Part shown: in pieces, positions 1-8,795 of the stretch
How the letters are laid out: each line of letters starts with the position of its first letter
Position numbering within the stretch: the first letter of the stretch is position 1
Source of the DNA: Bin87 sp963692995
GTDB lineage: Bacteria; Chloroflexota; Dehalococcoidia; Lucifugimonadales; UBA3495
Length of the DNA: 64,000 nt
Reading direction: 5' to 3'
Assembly (NCBI GenBank): GCA_963692995.1
Contig: OY843611.1
Coordinates: 1,240,001 to 1,304,000 of the forward strand
Program-made: the position numbers and the translations under genes
The notes under the pieces: model-generated
Databases searched by the model: none
What the model saw: the letters and a program-made list of their open reading frames with translations, nothing else
What the model was told of the DNA's origin: nothing

Positions 1-1
1 G

Positions 2-106
2 GTCACCCGGGGCTACCGGCTGCTGGAAGAAATGAATACTCGTCCCAGCGTTATCTATCTGAAGAAAGTTGACCAATATCCCCTGGCGAGCGGGGGCGGA
101 CACTGA
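2..106 (+). CDS. actB: ActB C-terminus (alternative complex III Mo/Fe-S subunit), partial
   Basis: Open at the window edge; only the last 34 codons are present, ending in a TGA that overlaps the next gene's ATG (TGATG). The residues around LLEEMNTRPSVIYLKKV match the usual C-terminal tail of the ferredoxin-like half of ActB, where an 'LEELNT-P-V-YL-K' stretch follows the last Fe-S domain. ActB carries the iron-sulphur clusters of the quinol:cytochrome c oxidoreductase on the outer face of the membrane. The assignment rests on this short motif and on the act genes directly downstream. Another CISM-family Fe-S subunit is possible but less likely. Confidence 0.7.
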   Translation, partial: VTRGYRLLEEMNTRPSVIYLKKVDQYPLASGGGH

Positions 107-1584
107 TGGCTGGCGAAGCGCACCCCCAAACCGGGCACGAAACTCATGAACACGGCCACTTCGGCCCGGAGATGTGGGTCATCCCCGAACGCTCCGGGCT
201 TGTTGCCGAGGTAACTGAGAAGAGCCAGGCCGGCTCCGGCCTGCTTCGTGTCGTGTTCATTACCGGCGGTGTTCTGACCGTCCTGGGCATCGTAGGGTTT
301 GTGCTGAAGTTGGCCACCGCGGGTTTCTCCGACCACCGGGCTTGGGGCTTCTACGTTGCCGCCTTCGCCTTTGTCTTCACGCTGACGGCCTCGGCGCCGC
401 TGGCGGCCTGCGCTTTTCGGTTCACTAAGAGCCACTGGCGCCGGCCTCTGTCGCGCATCGCGGAGATTTTCTCCTTGGTCAGCCTGGTCAATATCCTGTT
501 ATTCATACCGGCGCTTATCGCCCTGCCCGACATCGGAGTGATGACGGACAGCGGCGAGGCGATGGTGCGCCGCTCCATCTGGTTCCAGGAACTGAACAAC
601 CCGGCGGGCTGGCTCATGGCCGCCATGGTCGGATTGGCTTTCTGTTCCCTGGCCATCCTGTGGCTGTCGGCAATGCCGGACATGGCCCAGAGCCGGGGAC
701 TGGTGAGCGGCTTCAAAGCCTCGTTCTACCAGCGGCTGGCCGGCGGCTGGTACGGCACCAAGCGGCAATGGCAGATCCAAAAGGCTGGGCTGGCTATCCT
801 CGGTGCGTTCTACTTCATGCTGGTGGTGTTCGTGCAGTTCCTCATCGTCAGCGACTTCGCCATGGCGATGATACCGGGCTGGAAGGACTCCATTCTGCCG
901 CCCTTCTACACGGTGATCAGTTTCCAGAGTGGATTGGCCTTGATCCTGGTGGCGGCCTACGCCTTGCGACGGTGGGGCGGTTACCGGGAATATATCGGTC
1001 AGGCGCCTTTCTGGTCGGCCAGCAAGGTACTGCTGGGTCTCACCCTGCTGCACACTTATCATCTGTTCGCCTTCTTCATCACCTACTGGTACGGTAGGCT
1101 TGAGGTTGAGCAGGCGATCCTGAACTATTTGATGTTCGACGCATACATCGGCATCTTCTGGGCGCAGCTGTTCTTCACCTTCTTCATACCGTTCCCGATA
1201 CTGGTATCCAACCATGCCCGACGACAGGGCTGGGGCGCGCCGCTGGCCGCTGTGTTCATCCTGGTTGGCCTGATGCTGTGGCACGTGCGTATCTTTGCGG
1301 CAGCTTTCGCCGCGGCGCCGGCCGACCTGCACGGCCTGTATTTCCTGCCCTCTGAGGCGTTCGCATTGCCCGCGCTGCTGTTGCCGGCGCCTGCCGCCAC
1401 CTTCCCTGATCTCTGGGATATCTTCATGTTGCTGGGCGGAGTGGGTATCGTGTTGCTGATGTTCCGCGTCGGCACGATGCTGCTCCCGCCACTGTCGATG
1501 TGGGAAGTGAAGGAAGGCTCTATGTACCAGCGGGTCGATACGCTGATTCGGGGACGCTACCTGGTGCTGGCAAAGCCGGAGTAA
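106..1584 (+). CDS. actF: NrfD-like integral membrane subunit, ActF-type
   Basis: A protein of 492 residues with about ten hydrophobic segments and a hydrophilic N-terminus containing a His-rich stretch (HETHEHGHFG). It resembles the NrfD/PsrC family, which binds quinol and anchors the peripheral Fe-S subunit. It is more divergent than its neighbour but keeps the family pattern, for example SDFAMAMIPGW where the next gene has SWDFGMA. Its start overlaps the actB stop by one base, so translation is probably coupled. In alternative complex III two NrfD-like subunits, ActC and ActF, sit side by side. The ActF label is given because the downstream paralogue is closer to ActC; the order B-F-C is inferred, not proven. 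Confidence 0.78.
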   Translation: MAGEAHPQTGHETHEHGHFGPEMWVIPERSGLVAEVTEKSQAGSGLLRVVFITGGVLTVLGIVGFVLKLATAGFSDHRAWGFYVAAFAFVFTLTASAPLAACAFRFTKSHWRRPLSRIAEIFSLVSLVNILLFIPALIALPDIGVMTDSGEAMVRRSIWFQELNNPAGWLMAAMVGLAFCSLAILWLSAMPDMAQSRGLVSGFKASFYQRLAGGWYGTKRQWQIQKAGLAILGAFYFMLVVFVQFLIVSDFAMAMIPGWKDSILPPFYTVISFQSGLALILVAAYALRRWGGYREYIGQAPFWSASKVLLGLTLLHTYHLFAFFITYWYGRLEVEQAILNYLMFDAYIGIFWAQLFFTFFIPFPILVSNHARRQGWGAPLAAVFILVGLMLWHVRIFAAAFAAAPADLHGLYFLPSEAFALPALLLPAPAATFPDLWDIFMLLGGVGIVLLMFRVGTMLLPPLSMWEVKEGSMYQRVDTLIRGRYLVLAKPE

Positions 1585-1590
1585 GACAAA

Positions 1591-2982
1591 ATGCAGGAAG
1601 GCAAAGTCCTACCCGCAGCGCAGATAAACCGGGACCTGCTGCGGCCGATACTAGAAACGCCACGTTGGTACTGGCCGGTGGTGTCCTTGCTGGGCATGAT
1701 AGTGCTGGCGGCTGCCGTTGTTGTCGGCATAATGATTGACCAAGGGTTGGGTTGGGCTACGGGCCTGAACTACAAGGTGGTGTGGGGGTTCTTCATCACC
1801 AATTTCGTGTTCTGGATCGGTATCAGCCACGCCGGGGTGATGCTTTCGGCGATTTTGCGTCTGGCCAAGGCGGAATGGCGCCGGCCGGCGACACGGGCTG
1901 CCGAAGTGCTGACCATCTTCTCCTTGATGACAGCGATGATCATGCCGATCATCCACACCGGGCGACCCTGGCGCATCCTTTACTGGGCATTTCCTTACGA
2001 CTTCGCTCGCGGCGTCTGGCCCAACATCCGCACGCCGCTGGTGTGGGATCCGTCCGCTATTTTGACCTACCTTACGTCCTCCACCCTGTTCGTGATCATC
2101 GCCCTGGTGCCAGACTTCGCCGTGCTGCGCGACCGGACCACCGGCTGGCCGAAGATCGTGTACACCATGCTGGCCATGGGCTGGGAAGGGAACCCGCGTC
2201 AATGGAAGCTTCAGATAATCGCCGGGGTGCTGCTCTCGGCCTTGATCCTACCGGTGTTTGTATCAGTGCACTCTATCGTGTCCTGGGACTTCGGCATGGC
2301 GGTAGCCATCAAGTCGTGGCACAGCACCGTGTTCGCGCCCTACTTCGTGGTGGGCGCGGTTCACTCCGGCGTGTCGGCGGTAGTGTTCGCCATGATCTTG
2401 CTGCGCTGGGCCTACGGCTGGCAAGACTATATCCGCCACGAGCATATCGATGCGCTGGGACGGCTGCTCATCGTGGTCGCCACCGGATGGTTCTATTTCC
2501 TGGTTATGGAGATCATCTTTGGCATCTACGGTTTGGAAGGCGACGAGCTGGCGGTTCGCGCCCTGCAATTCCTGCCCGGCGATCACGGCGTGGCGTACAA
2601 CGTCTGGATGATCATATTCGTGGGCATCACCTATTTCCTCCCGGTCATCCTGTGGCTGCCCCGGGCGTGGCGACGCAACCTGTGGATAATGTCGACGGCA
2701 TGTATCTCGGTTAACATAGGCATGTGGCTGGAACGCTACTTGTTGTTCGTGCCCGGCCAGGCCAACAAGCAATTCCAGACCTTCACCTGGAACGATTACC
2801 TGCCGCAGTGGCCGGAAGCGCTCATCGTGGGTGCAACCTTCGCCTTCGTGTCCATGCTCATGCTGCTCTTCAGTAGGGCGTTCCCGCTGGTGCCGCTGTA
2901 CGACATCAAGGAAGGCGATATCCTCAAGACGGAAATGCAGATCGGACGTCGCACCGTACCGGCCACGTTCAGAGAGGACTAA
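1591..2982 (+). CDS. actC: NrfD-like integral membrane subunit ActC of alternative complex III
   Basis: 463 residues, about ten transmembrane helices. Typical NrfD features are FVFWIGISHAGVMLSAILRL near residue 75 and SVHSIVSWDFGMA near residue 225, followed by an amphipathic C-terminal tail. This subunit oxidises quinol and is thought to take part in proton movement. It starts six bases after the upstream paralogue, in the same operon. The two NrfD-like genes share the end 'PLYDIKEG / MWEVKEGSMY', as expected for paralogues. Confidence is high for the family and slightly lower for the exact letter. Confidence 0.85.
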   Translation: MQEGKVLPAAQINRDLLRPILETPRWYWPVVSLLGMIVLAAAVVVGIMIDQGLGWATGLNYKVVWGFFITNFVFWIGISHAGVMLSAILRLAKAEWRRPATRAAEVLTIFSLMTAMIMPIIHTGRPWRILYWAFPYDFARGVWPNIRTPLVWDPSAILTYLTSSTLFVIIALVPDFAVLRDRTTGWPKIVYTMLAMGWEGNPRQWKLQIIAGVLLSALILPVFVSVHSIVSWDFGMAVAIKSWHSTVFAPYFVVGAVHSGVSAVVFAMILLRWAYGWQDYIRHEHIDALGRLLIVVATGWFYFLVMEIIFGIYGLEGDELAVRALQFLPGDHGVAYNVWMIIFVGITYFLPVILWLPRAWRRNLWIMSTACISVNIGMWLERYLLFVPGQANKQFQTFTWNDYLPQWPEALIVGATFAFVSMLMLLFSRAFPLVPLYDIKEGDILKTEMQIGRRTVPATFRED

Positions 2983-2992
2983 GAGCATAGTC

Positions 2993-3502
2993 ATGGCCAA
3001 GCAAGCAATATTGGGACTGTTCCAGGACGCCGAGTCCGCCGCCACCGCTGGCGACGGGCTCAAGGACGCCGGGATCTCCGACACCGACTACGACTTCCTC
3101 ACCGACGCGCCGTACCCGGAAGGCTCGCTGGGTGAACGCGAGGAACCGCACCGCTTGTACCTCTATCCCTTCATCGGCGCGTTGCTGGGACTATCGTCCG
3201 GCATTATGATCACGGCGATGACGCAGGTTGCCTATCCACTGGTCACCGGCGGAAAACCAGTACTGTCGTTGCCGCCCATGGCCGTAGTTTGCTACGAAGG
3301 CACCATGCTGGGCGCAATCCTGTTCACCGTAATTGGCATCGTCTTTGAGTCTCGGCTGCCCAAGTTCCAGCTGAGCATTTACGACAACCGCATCACCCAA
3401 GGCTTCTTGGGTCTGCGGGTGAACGCCGCGGAAGAGCGGAGCCGAGAGGTGGTGCAGATAATGAACGCGGCAGGCGCCGTTGACGTCAAAACGGACGAGT
3501 AA
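2993..3502 (+). CDS. actD: ActD (DUF3341) membrane subunit, copy 1
   Basis: 169 residues beginning MAKQAILGLF. An upstream in-frame extension exists but would overlap actC by 150 bases, so the ATG at 2993 is chosen. The protein has the DUF3341 layout: a soluble alpha/beta N-terminal half with a 'DFLTDAPYPEG' segment, then two transmembrane helices (about residues 60-80 and 98-120) and a short C-terminal domain. ActD is a small peripheral/membrane subunit of alternative complex III with unsettled function. It is followed 24 bases later by a paralogue of identical length. Confidence 0.85.
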   Translation: MAKQAILGLFQDAESAATAGDGLKDAGISDTDYDFLTDAPYPEGSLGEREEPHRLYLYPFIGALLGLSSGIMITAMTQVAYPLVTGGKPVLSLPPMAVVCYEGTMLGAILFTVIGIVFESRLPKFQLSIYDNRITQGFLGLRVNAAEERSREVVQIMNAAGAVDVKTDE

Positions 3503-3526
3503 TCAGCAAGGGCCGGATTTATCGCT

Positions 3527-4036
3527 ATGGCAACGCAAGCAATTCTTGGACTGTTCGATGACGCCTTGGCGGCCGCCGATGCCGGCGATGCGCTGAAGGC
3601 GGCCGGCGTCCCGGAATCGGATTATCACTTCCTGACCGACGTTCCCTATCCCGAGGGGGCGTTCGGCGAAAGGATGGAAACACATCGCCTGTTCTGGTGG
3701 CCGCTCATTGGAGGAGCTATAGGGATAATTGTTTCCCTGGTGGTTGCCGGAGTGACTCCGTTGGCGGTCCCCATGTTCACCAGCGCAAAACCCATTCTGG
3801 CGATGCCGCCGCTGGCAGTGATCTCTTACACTGGCGGAATACTGGGAGCAATTTTGTTCAGCATCATCGGCCTGTGGCTGGCGCTGAAGCCCGGTTTCCA
3901 GGCTGGCCCTACCCAAGACCGCATCAGCCAAGGCTTGATCGGAGTGCTGGTTAATGCCGGCGTCGAGCAGAGTTCGCGCGTTAGCGAGATACTGAACGGG
4001 GCAGGAGCGGTGGAGGTTACGTCGAACCGTTCCTAG
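3527..4036 (+). CDS. ActD (DUF3341) membrane subunit, copy 2
   Basis: 169 residues, the same length as copy 1 and alignable along its whole length: MATQAILGLF start, DYHFLTDVPYPEGAFGER block, two membrane helices, and a final 'NGAGAVEV' tail. This is a tandem duplication that has since diverged, mainly in the loops and helices. Both copies look intact, so both could be assembled into the complex or serve different assemblies. Read-through from the same operon is likely because the gaps are short on both sides. Confidence 0.83.
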   Translation: MATQAILGLFDDALAAADAGDALKAAGVPESDYHFLTDVPYPEGAFGERMETHRLFWWPLIGGAIGIIVSLVVAGVTPLAVPMFTSAKPILAMPPLAVISYTGGILGAILFSIIGLWLALKPGFQAGPTQDRISQGLIGVLVNAGVEQSSRVSEILNGAGAVEVTSNRS

Positions 4037-4079
4037 TTTCAGGAAACGGCTGGCGGGAACACCAATACAGAAAATTGCC

Positions 4080-4631
4080 ATGAGAAGTTTGATGACACGA
4101 ATGAATCTGATGCGCGGCCGCTTGCTGACTTTGGCCGGCTTGGCCTTGTCGGTCGGCCTGCTGACGGCGGGCTGTTCGCAGGGGTCGTACCCGCTGGACA
4201 TCTTCTACGAGATGCACTACCAGCCGACGTACAAAGCCCACGAACCGCCGCGGCTCAGCGTGCCGGCTTCTGCCGTGCCGTGGTATGGTTCCACTCCGCC
4301 GCAGCCCACATCCTTCGCCGGATCCGGCAAGCATGTCTTTGAGACCAACTGTTCCATGTGCCACGGCGCGGAGGGCTTGGGTGATGGGCCGGTGCTGGCC
4401 CGAATGCTGGTGGACTACGGTTATCAGACCCTTGACTTGCCCATCCAGAACCCCAATCTCACTTCCGAGGCGGCAAAGAGCTTGGACCGGGAAGGGTTGA
4501 AAGGTGTCATTACGGGCGGCGTAACCGTAATGCCCAGCTTCTCCAAGCTGCTAACCGACGACCAGATCGAGCTGGTGCTGGACTACGTGGAAGGCTGTAT
4601 CCAGGACGGGAACGCGGCGGCGTGCCAGTAA
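4080..4631 (+). CDS. actE: ActE-like lipoprotein monohaem cytochrome c
   Basis: 183 residues. A hydrophobic N-terminus ends in the lipobox LTAGC (Cys32), so the protein is probably lipid-anchored outside the membrane. One haem c site, CSMCHG (Cys91, Cys94, His95), and a later Met in VMPSF (about Met151) as probable sixth ligand give a class I cytochrome c. The stretch between lipobox and haem (DIFYEMHYQPTYKAHEPP) matches the ActE type of alternative complex III. It would pass electrons from the Fe-S subunit to a downstream oxidase. It ends the act operon; the maturation genes for its haem start about 680 bases later. Confidence 0.85.
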   Translation: MRSLMTRMNLMRGRLLTLAGLALSVGLLTAGCSQGSYPLDIFYEMHYQPTYKAHEPPRLSVPASAVPWYGSTPPQPTSFAGSGKHVFETNCSMCHGAEGLGDGPVLARMLVDYGYQTLDLPIQNPNLTSEAAKSLDREGLKGVITGGVTVMPSFSKLLTDDQIELVLDYVEGCIQDGNAAACQ

Positions 4632-4656
4632 CGCCTCCTAATCGTGTATCCTACAT

Positions 4657-5303
4657 ATGAGGGCTGTCATGATGAGCCGTAGAGCGGTTGCCAACGTTGC
4701 CAATCTGACCGCTTACGGCTCGTTTCAGGACAGCTTGCGAAGCCCGGTGCATCGCTGGTTCACTTATCCCGCCGGTTATTCTCACAAGCTGGTTGAAAGT
4801 AAAATCGGGCAGTACGAACTGGATGGGCGGCATTGGATTGCTGATCCGTTCGCCACCACGCAGATACGTCGCACCGAAATGGGGCAAGTGCGGTGATGCC
4901 CCGGAGTGAAGGCGGCCAGCCCGCCGATACATGCCGAGCTGATGGACATTATCCGGCGACTTCCGGAACTGCGGCTGGTCAAGAGCGGCAAGAAGGCTTA
5001 TGACTTGATGGTGTCCGGCTACTTTGAGGATATGCTGAAGGTGCTTCAAGGGGCTTATGCCGTTCTGAAAATGGGATGCCCCTTTATACTTGCGCTCGGA
5101 GATTCCGCATTGACCCCAAGTACATACGCTATACCAAACACAACCGGGATAAGAGCAGCTGGCTTTGCACCGCGCATTACAACCTTCGCAAAACATATCC
5201 TACGATACGCAAGTCGATAGCCGTTCTGGCGGGTCGTTGGTCAAACCCGTCCAAAGCCCTGATACAGAGCTTCGGTGTTGAAACGCTGGAGGTTCCATCC
5301 TGA
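4657..5303 (+). pseudogene. Degraded DNA methyltransferase (N4/N6 type) remnant
   Basis: The first part (4657-4893) reads like the N-terminus of a DNA methylase: YGSFQDSLRSPVHRWFTYPAG, then ...WIADPFA, the position of motif I (DPFxGxGT), which breaks off as ATTQ. A TGA follows at 4894. The same frame then continues with a later part of the family (KAYDLMVSGYFEDMLKVLQGAY...ILALGDSA), and after about 5095 the similarity seems to move to another frame ending near RKSIAVLAGR. One in-frame stop, one frameshift and missing middle sequence mark a dead gene. It lies between the act and ccm clusters and may mark a past insertion. No partner restriction gene is seen. Confidence 0.6.
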
Positions 5304-5308
5304 CATCA

Positions 5309-5851
5309 GTGACCTGCTGTCCCCCCGTCCTCATTAGGGCTGGCTTCTTCATTGTCATCGCCCTAGCGATGGTAATGGCGTCTGCCAGCTCCGTAGCAGC
5401 CCAATCCGGCGGTGCGGCAGGGTCGTATGACGAGGCGGAGGCCCAGGCCATCGACCGGATGCTGATGTGCCCGGTGTGTCCGGCGCAGACCATCGATCAA
5501 ACCGAGGTGGCATTGGCCAAACAGATGCGAGCGCAGGTTCGGGAGCTGCTGGCGTCCGGCGCGACGCGGGACGAGGCGCTGGCCTGGTTTGCCGCGCCGG
5601 AGCGATATGGACCTGGCGTGCTGGCCGAACCTCCACGTTCCGGTTTCAACCTGATCGCGTGGATAGTGCCTGGTGTGGTAGTGGTTGCGGCTTTGGCGGG
5701 CGGGCTGCTCACGCTGCGGGCCATGCGCCGGCGGTCTGATGGAGGTGATAGTGCGGCTCCGGCGGATGAAATCAATGAATTGCAACCGTACCTCGCTGCG
5801 GTGGACCGCGATTTGGCGTTAGACACGGACACGGAGCGGTCTGATGGCTGA
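5309..5851 (+). CDS. ccmH: Cytochrome c biogenesis protein CcmH/CycL (thiol-reducing subunit)
   Basis: 180 residues with an N-terminal signal/anchor, a CcmH motif LMCPVC (Cys54, Cys57) followed by the family helix hairpin 'LAKQMRAQVRELLASGATRDE', a second membrane span near residue 115 and a cytoplasmic tail. CcmH keeps the apocytochrome CxxCH cysteines reduced and presents them to CcmF. The start is GTG at 5309; an ATG at 5369 would cut the signal peptide, so the upstream start is preferred. The last eight bases overlap ccmF. Confidence 0.87.
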   Translation: MTCCPPVLIRAGFFIVIALAMVMASASSVAAQSGGAAGSYDEAEAQAIDRMLMCPVCPAQTIDQTEVALAKQMRAQVRELLASGATRDEALAWFAAPERYGPGVLAEPPRSGFNLIAWIVPGVVVVAALAGGLLTLRAMRRRSDGGDSAAPADEINELQPYLAAVDRDLALDTDTERSDG

Positions 5852-7829
5852 TCTTGGCGCGGCCTGCCTGTGGATGGGGCTGGCATTGGCCGCCTACTCA
5901 TTTTTTGCATCGGCGGCCGGGCAGTTGCGGGGCGCGCCGGCTCTGGTGGACAGTGGCCGCAAAGCCTCCTACGTGCTGGTGGTGGCGCTGTTGGTGTCCA
6001 CGCTGTCGCTGGTGGAATCGTTCATCGCCCGGGACTTCTCGCTGAAGTACGTCGCCGAACACAGCAACTTGGCGATGCCCAACATCTACACCTGGGTGGC
6101 GTTCTACGCAGGTAACGAGGGATCGCTGCTGTACATCGCCTTTGCGTTGTCGGCAATGTCCGCGCTAGCGATCTGGCTGGCGCCGGCGTCCACCCGGCCC
6201 ACGCTGGCGTGGACCACGGCCATCCTGATGCTGATCGAAGTTTTCTTCCTGGCGGTGATGGGGTTCATGGCCAACCCCTTCGCCAAGCTGCCTTTTCCGG
6301 TTCCCGACGGGCAAGGCATCAACCCGCTGCTGACCCATTTCGGGATGTTTTTCCATCCACCCGCGCTGATGGCCGGCCTGGTTAGCATCAGCATCCCGAT
6401 GGCTTTCTCCCTGGGCAGCCTCATCGGCGGCAAGGGCGGCGACGAGTGGATTGACGCCGGCCGGGCCTGGGGCGTGGGCATCTGGGCATTGTTGGCGGCG
6501 GGTCTGCTGCTGGGCTCGTGGTGGGCGTACACGATACTGGGCTGGGGCGGCTTCTGGTTCTGGGACCCGGTGGAGAACGCCGCCTTCATGCCTTGGATCG
6601 CGCTCACGGCCTTCGTCCACTCCATCATGGTGCAGAAGCGGCGCGGAATGTTCCGGATGTGGAACATCGTGCTGATCGACGTGGCCTTTGGGTTGGCGCT
6701 ATACGGGATGTTTATGAACCGGGGCGGACCGGTGCCGTCGGTCCACTCCTTTGGGGCGTCCACGCTGGGCTGGGTGTTCCTGTTGTTCCTGGCCTTCGGC
6801 GTTGCGGTTCCGCTGGCGATCTTCTTCTGGAGATATGACCGGATGCGGAGCGCGCAGCGGCTGGACTCCATGCTGTCCCGGGAGGCGGCGTTCCTGGTCA
6901 ACAACTTGCTGCTGCTGGGCATCGCCTTTGCCACGCTGTGGGGAACGGTATATCCGCTGCTGTCCCGGCTGTTCGCCGAGCAGGAAATCACGGTGGCGCG
7001 GCCTTTCTACGACCAGGTGAATGGGCCCCTGATGCTGGCCTTGGTGCTGCTGATGGGTGTCGGGCCGTTGCTGCCCTGGCGTCGGGCCAACCTGCAATCG
7101 CTGCAACGGGCCCTGTTGATGCCGGGTTCGGCGGCGGTGGCAACGATGCTGCTTCTCGTCGTCATGGGCATACGTCAGCCCTACGCGGTGATCGGCTTTG
7201 GGCTTTGCGCCCTGGTTTCGGCCAGTATTGTGGGCGAATGGGTGCGGGGTACGTTAGCCCGCCGCCGCAGCGCGGGCGACAGCCCGGTCGTTGGTTTCGT
7301 CCGGCTCATCATGGCGAACCGGCCCCGTTATGGCGGCTATGTAGTCCATCTGGCGGTGGTTATGGTGGCCTTGGGCGTGGTAGGGCAATCGTTCTACGGA
7401 GTGCAGCGGGACGTGGCGCTGATGCCGGGAGAGTCGGTGACCGTGGGCGCTTACACGATGGAGTACGTGGATACCACGGCGCTGGCCTTTGTGGACCGCA
7501 CCGAGTTTCGGACGACGGTTGAAGTGTACCGGGATGGCGAACTGCTGACAGTGATGCACCCGCAGCGGACGTTCCATCCGGCGTTCAACATGGCATCCAC
7601 GCGAGCGGCGATACGCTCCACGCCGGTGGAGGACTTCTACGTGGTGCCCAGCGAAAATCGGGAGGATGGCGCAGTTGGGTTCCGTATCCTGGTGAACCCT
7701 CTGGTCTGGTGGATGTGGGTGGCTGGGCCGGTGATGATATTCGGTACGGTGATCGCGCTGTGGCCGGCGCGGGCGACGGTGCGGCGACCGGTCTCTGTGG
7801 CGTCGCCCGCCGCTGGCGCAGCCGACTAG
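5844..7829 (+). CDS. ccmF: Haem lyase CcmF of cytochrome c maturation system I
   Basis: 661 residues with many transmembrane helices, close to the usual CcmF length. The tryptophan-rich WWD signature is clear (WGGFWFWDPVENAAFMPW, about residue 235), followed by the conserved MNRGGPVPSVHSF stretch, and a periplasmic domain precedes the last helix. CcmF joins haem to the reduced CxxCH motif of apocytochromes on the outside of the membrane. It overlaps ccmH, so the two are translationally coupled. ccmA-E are not in this window. Confidence 0.93.
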   Translation: MADLGAACLWMGLALAAYSFFASAAGQLRGAPALVDSGRKASYVLVVALLVSTLSLVESFIARDFSLKYVAEHSNLAMPNIYTWVAFYAGNEGSLLYIAFALSAMSALAIWLAPASTRPTLAWTTAILMLIEVFFLAVMGFMANPFAKLPFPVPDGQGINPLLTHFGMFFHPPALMAGLVSISIPMAFSLGSLIGGKGGDEWIDAGRAWGVGIWALLAAGLLLGSWWAYTILGWGGFWFWDPVENAAFMPWIALTAFVHSIMVQKRRGMFRMWNIVLIDVAFGLALYGMFMNRGGPVPSVHSFGASTLGWVFLLFLAFGVAVPLAIFFWRYDRMRSAQRLDSMLSREAAFLVNNLLLLGIAFATLWGTVYPLLSRLFAEQEITVARPFYDQVNGPLMLALVLLMGVGPLLPWRRANLQSLQRALLMPGSAAVATMLLLVVMGIRQPYAVIGFGLCALVSASIVGEWVRGTLARRRSAGDSPVVGFVRLIMANRPRYGGYVVHLAVVMVALGVVGQSFYGVQRDVALMPGESVTVGAYTMEYVDTTALAFVDRTEFRTTVEVYRDGELLTVMHPQRTFHPAFNMASTRAAIRSTPVEDFYVVPSENREDGAVGFRILVNPLVWWMWVAGPVMIFGTVIALWPARATVRRPVSVASPAAGAAD

Positions 7830-7842
7830 CCAACAAATTGCC

Positions 7843-8148
7843 GTGCTTTCCGCCATGCCGCTTGTGCTGGCTATTGCCGTTGCGCTGCTTATCGTCGGAG
7901 TTGTCGCCTGGCCTCTGTTGGTTAGAAGACGACACCCGGCGGCGGAACAGGCGGCCCACGACGCGCCGCCGGCGGATGTCGGCTCACTGGAGAGCGTGTA
8001 CGAAGCGATCCGGACGCTGCAAATGGAGCATAGCCTGGGTCGTATCAGCGACGCTGATTTCCGCGAGCAATTGCATGAGTACCGCCGCCAGGCCGCGGTG
8101 ATACTGCGGGACGCGGACCGGAAGGCGGGAGAGGCACGGGATGAATGA
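7843..8148 (+). CDS. Short CcmI-like membrane protein
   Basis: 101 residues: one N-terminal membrane helix, a short basic linker, and a cytoplasmic helical segment (LESVYEAIRTLQMEHSLGRISDADFREQL). This is the layout of the N-terminal module of CcmI/CycH, which helps hand apocytochrome to the haem lyase; the TPR part of full CcmI is absent. The start may be GTG at 7843 or ATG at 7855. The end overlaps the next gene by eight bases. The role is inferred from position between ccmF and ccmG and from the helix layout. Confidence 0.65.
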   Translation: MLSAMPLVLAIAVALLIVGVVAWPLLVRRRHPAAEQAAHDAPPADVGSLESVYEAIRTLQMEHSLGRISDADFREQLHEYRRQAAVILRDADRKAGEARDE

Positions 8149-8740
8149 GCAGCCGGCGCCGGCGTTGCTGGACGAAGAACGCCCCAGCGCCCGCGACGTC
8201 TGGGAGCTGGCGCGTCTGCCGGCGCTGTTCGCTGTCCTCACTGCGGCGATAACGTGGCTCATCTGGTACTATACGAATACCCCTTGCACGCCAGAGCTGG
8301 CTGCCCGTACCGATTGTAATCCGGCGGAGATTGCCAAATACATCAACGTTGATGTTTTCGGGCGCATCGTAACTTATTCGGCGATTACCGCTGCGGCGGG
8401 AGGAGTCTGGAATTACAATATGTTCACTAGGATGCGCGCGCAGATCGCCGCGGAGAAACAACGGGCTGACGCCGCGGTACAACAGTTGACGGAGCAGCGC
8501 TGGCAGGTCGAAGAAGAACGCCGGCAGGTCGAAGAACAACGCCGGCAGGAGCGGGAATCTCTCATGGCCGCGCTCGCCGAGGAACGCCGACGGTCGGACG
8601 AAGCGCGTCAGCAAATGCAACGGCAAGCGGCGGAAAACCAGCAGGCGTTCATGGCAGCGCTAAGCGAAATCACCGGGCAGATGGCGCAGTTGATGCAGCA
8701 GCGGAGCGGCAACGGTGGCTCTGTCGCTGATGGCGACTGA
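8141..8740 (+). CDS. Membrane protein with C-terminal coiled coil, unknown, in ccm cluster
   Basis: 199 residues. It has two hydrophobic spans (about residues 27-45 and 72-90) separated by a short outer loop with two Cys, then a long, charged, Gln/Glu/Arg-rich coiled coil with a short internal duplication (QVEEERRQVEEQRRQ). No family is recognised. It overlaps the upstream CcmI-like gene and is part of the ccm transcript. The coiled coil would lie in the cytoplasm if the spans form a hairpin. A scaffold role in cytochrome maturation is possible but is only a guess from position. Confidence 0.6.
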   Translation: MNEQPAPALLDEERPSARDVWELARLPALFAVLTAAITWLIWYYTNTPCTPELAARTDCNPAEIAKYINVDVFGRIVTYSAITAAAGGVWNYNMFTRMRAQIAAEKQRADAAVQQLTEQRWQVEEERRQVEEQRRQERESLMAALAEERRRSDEARQQMQRQAAENQQAFMAALSEITGQMAQLMQQRSGNGGSVADGD

Positions 8741-8795
8741 GTCCGAAGGTGAATGTAACGGGTAGCAAAGCTCGGGCCGACAGCCCCGGTAGGAG

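Noticed and set aside
2831..2992. Longer N-terminus for the first ActD
   Set aside because: It lies inside actC and does not match the family; MAKQAILGLF is the conserved start.
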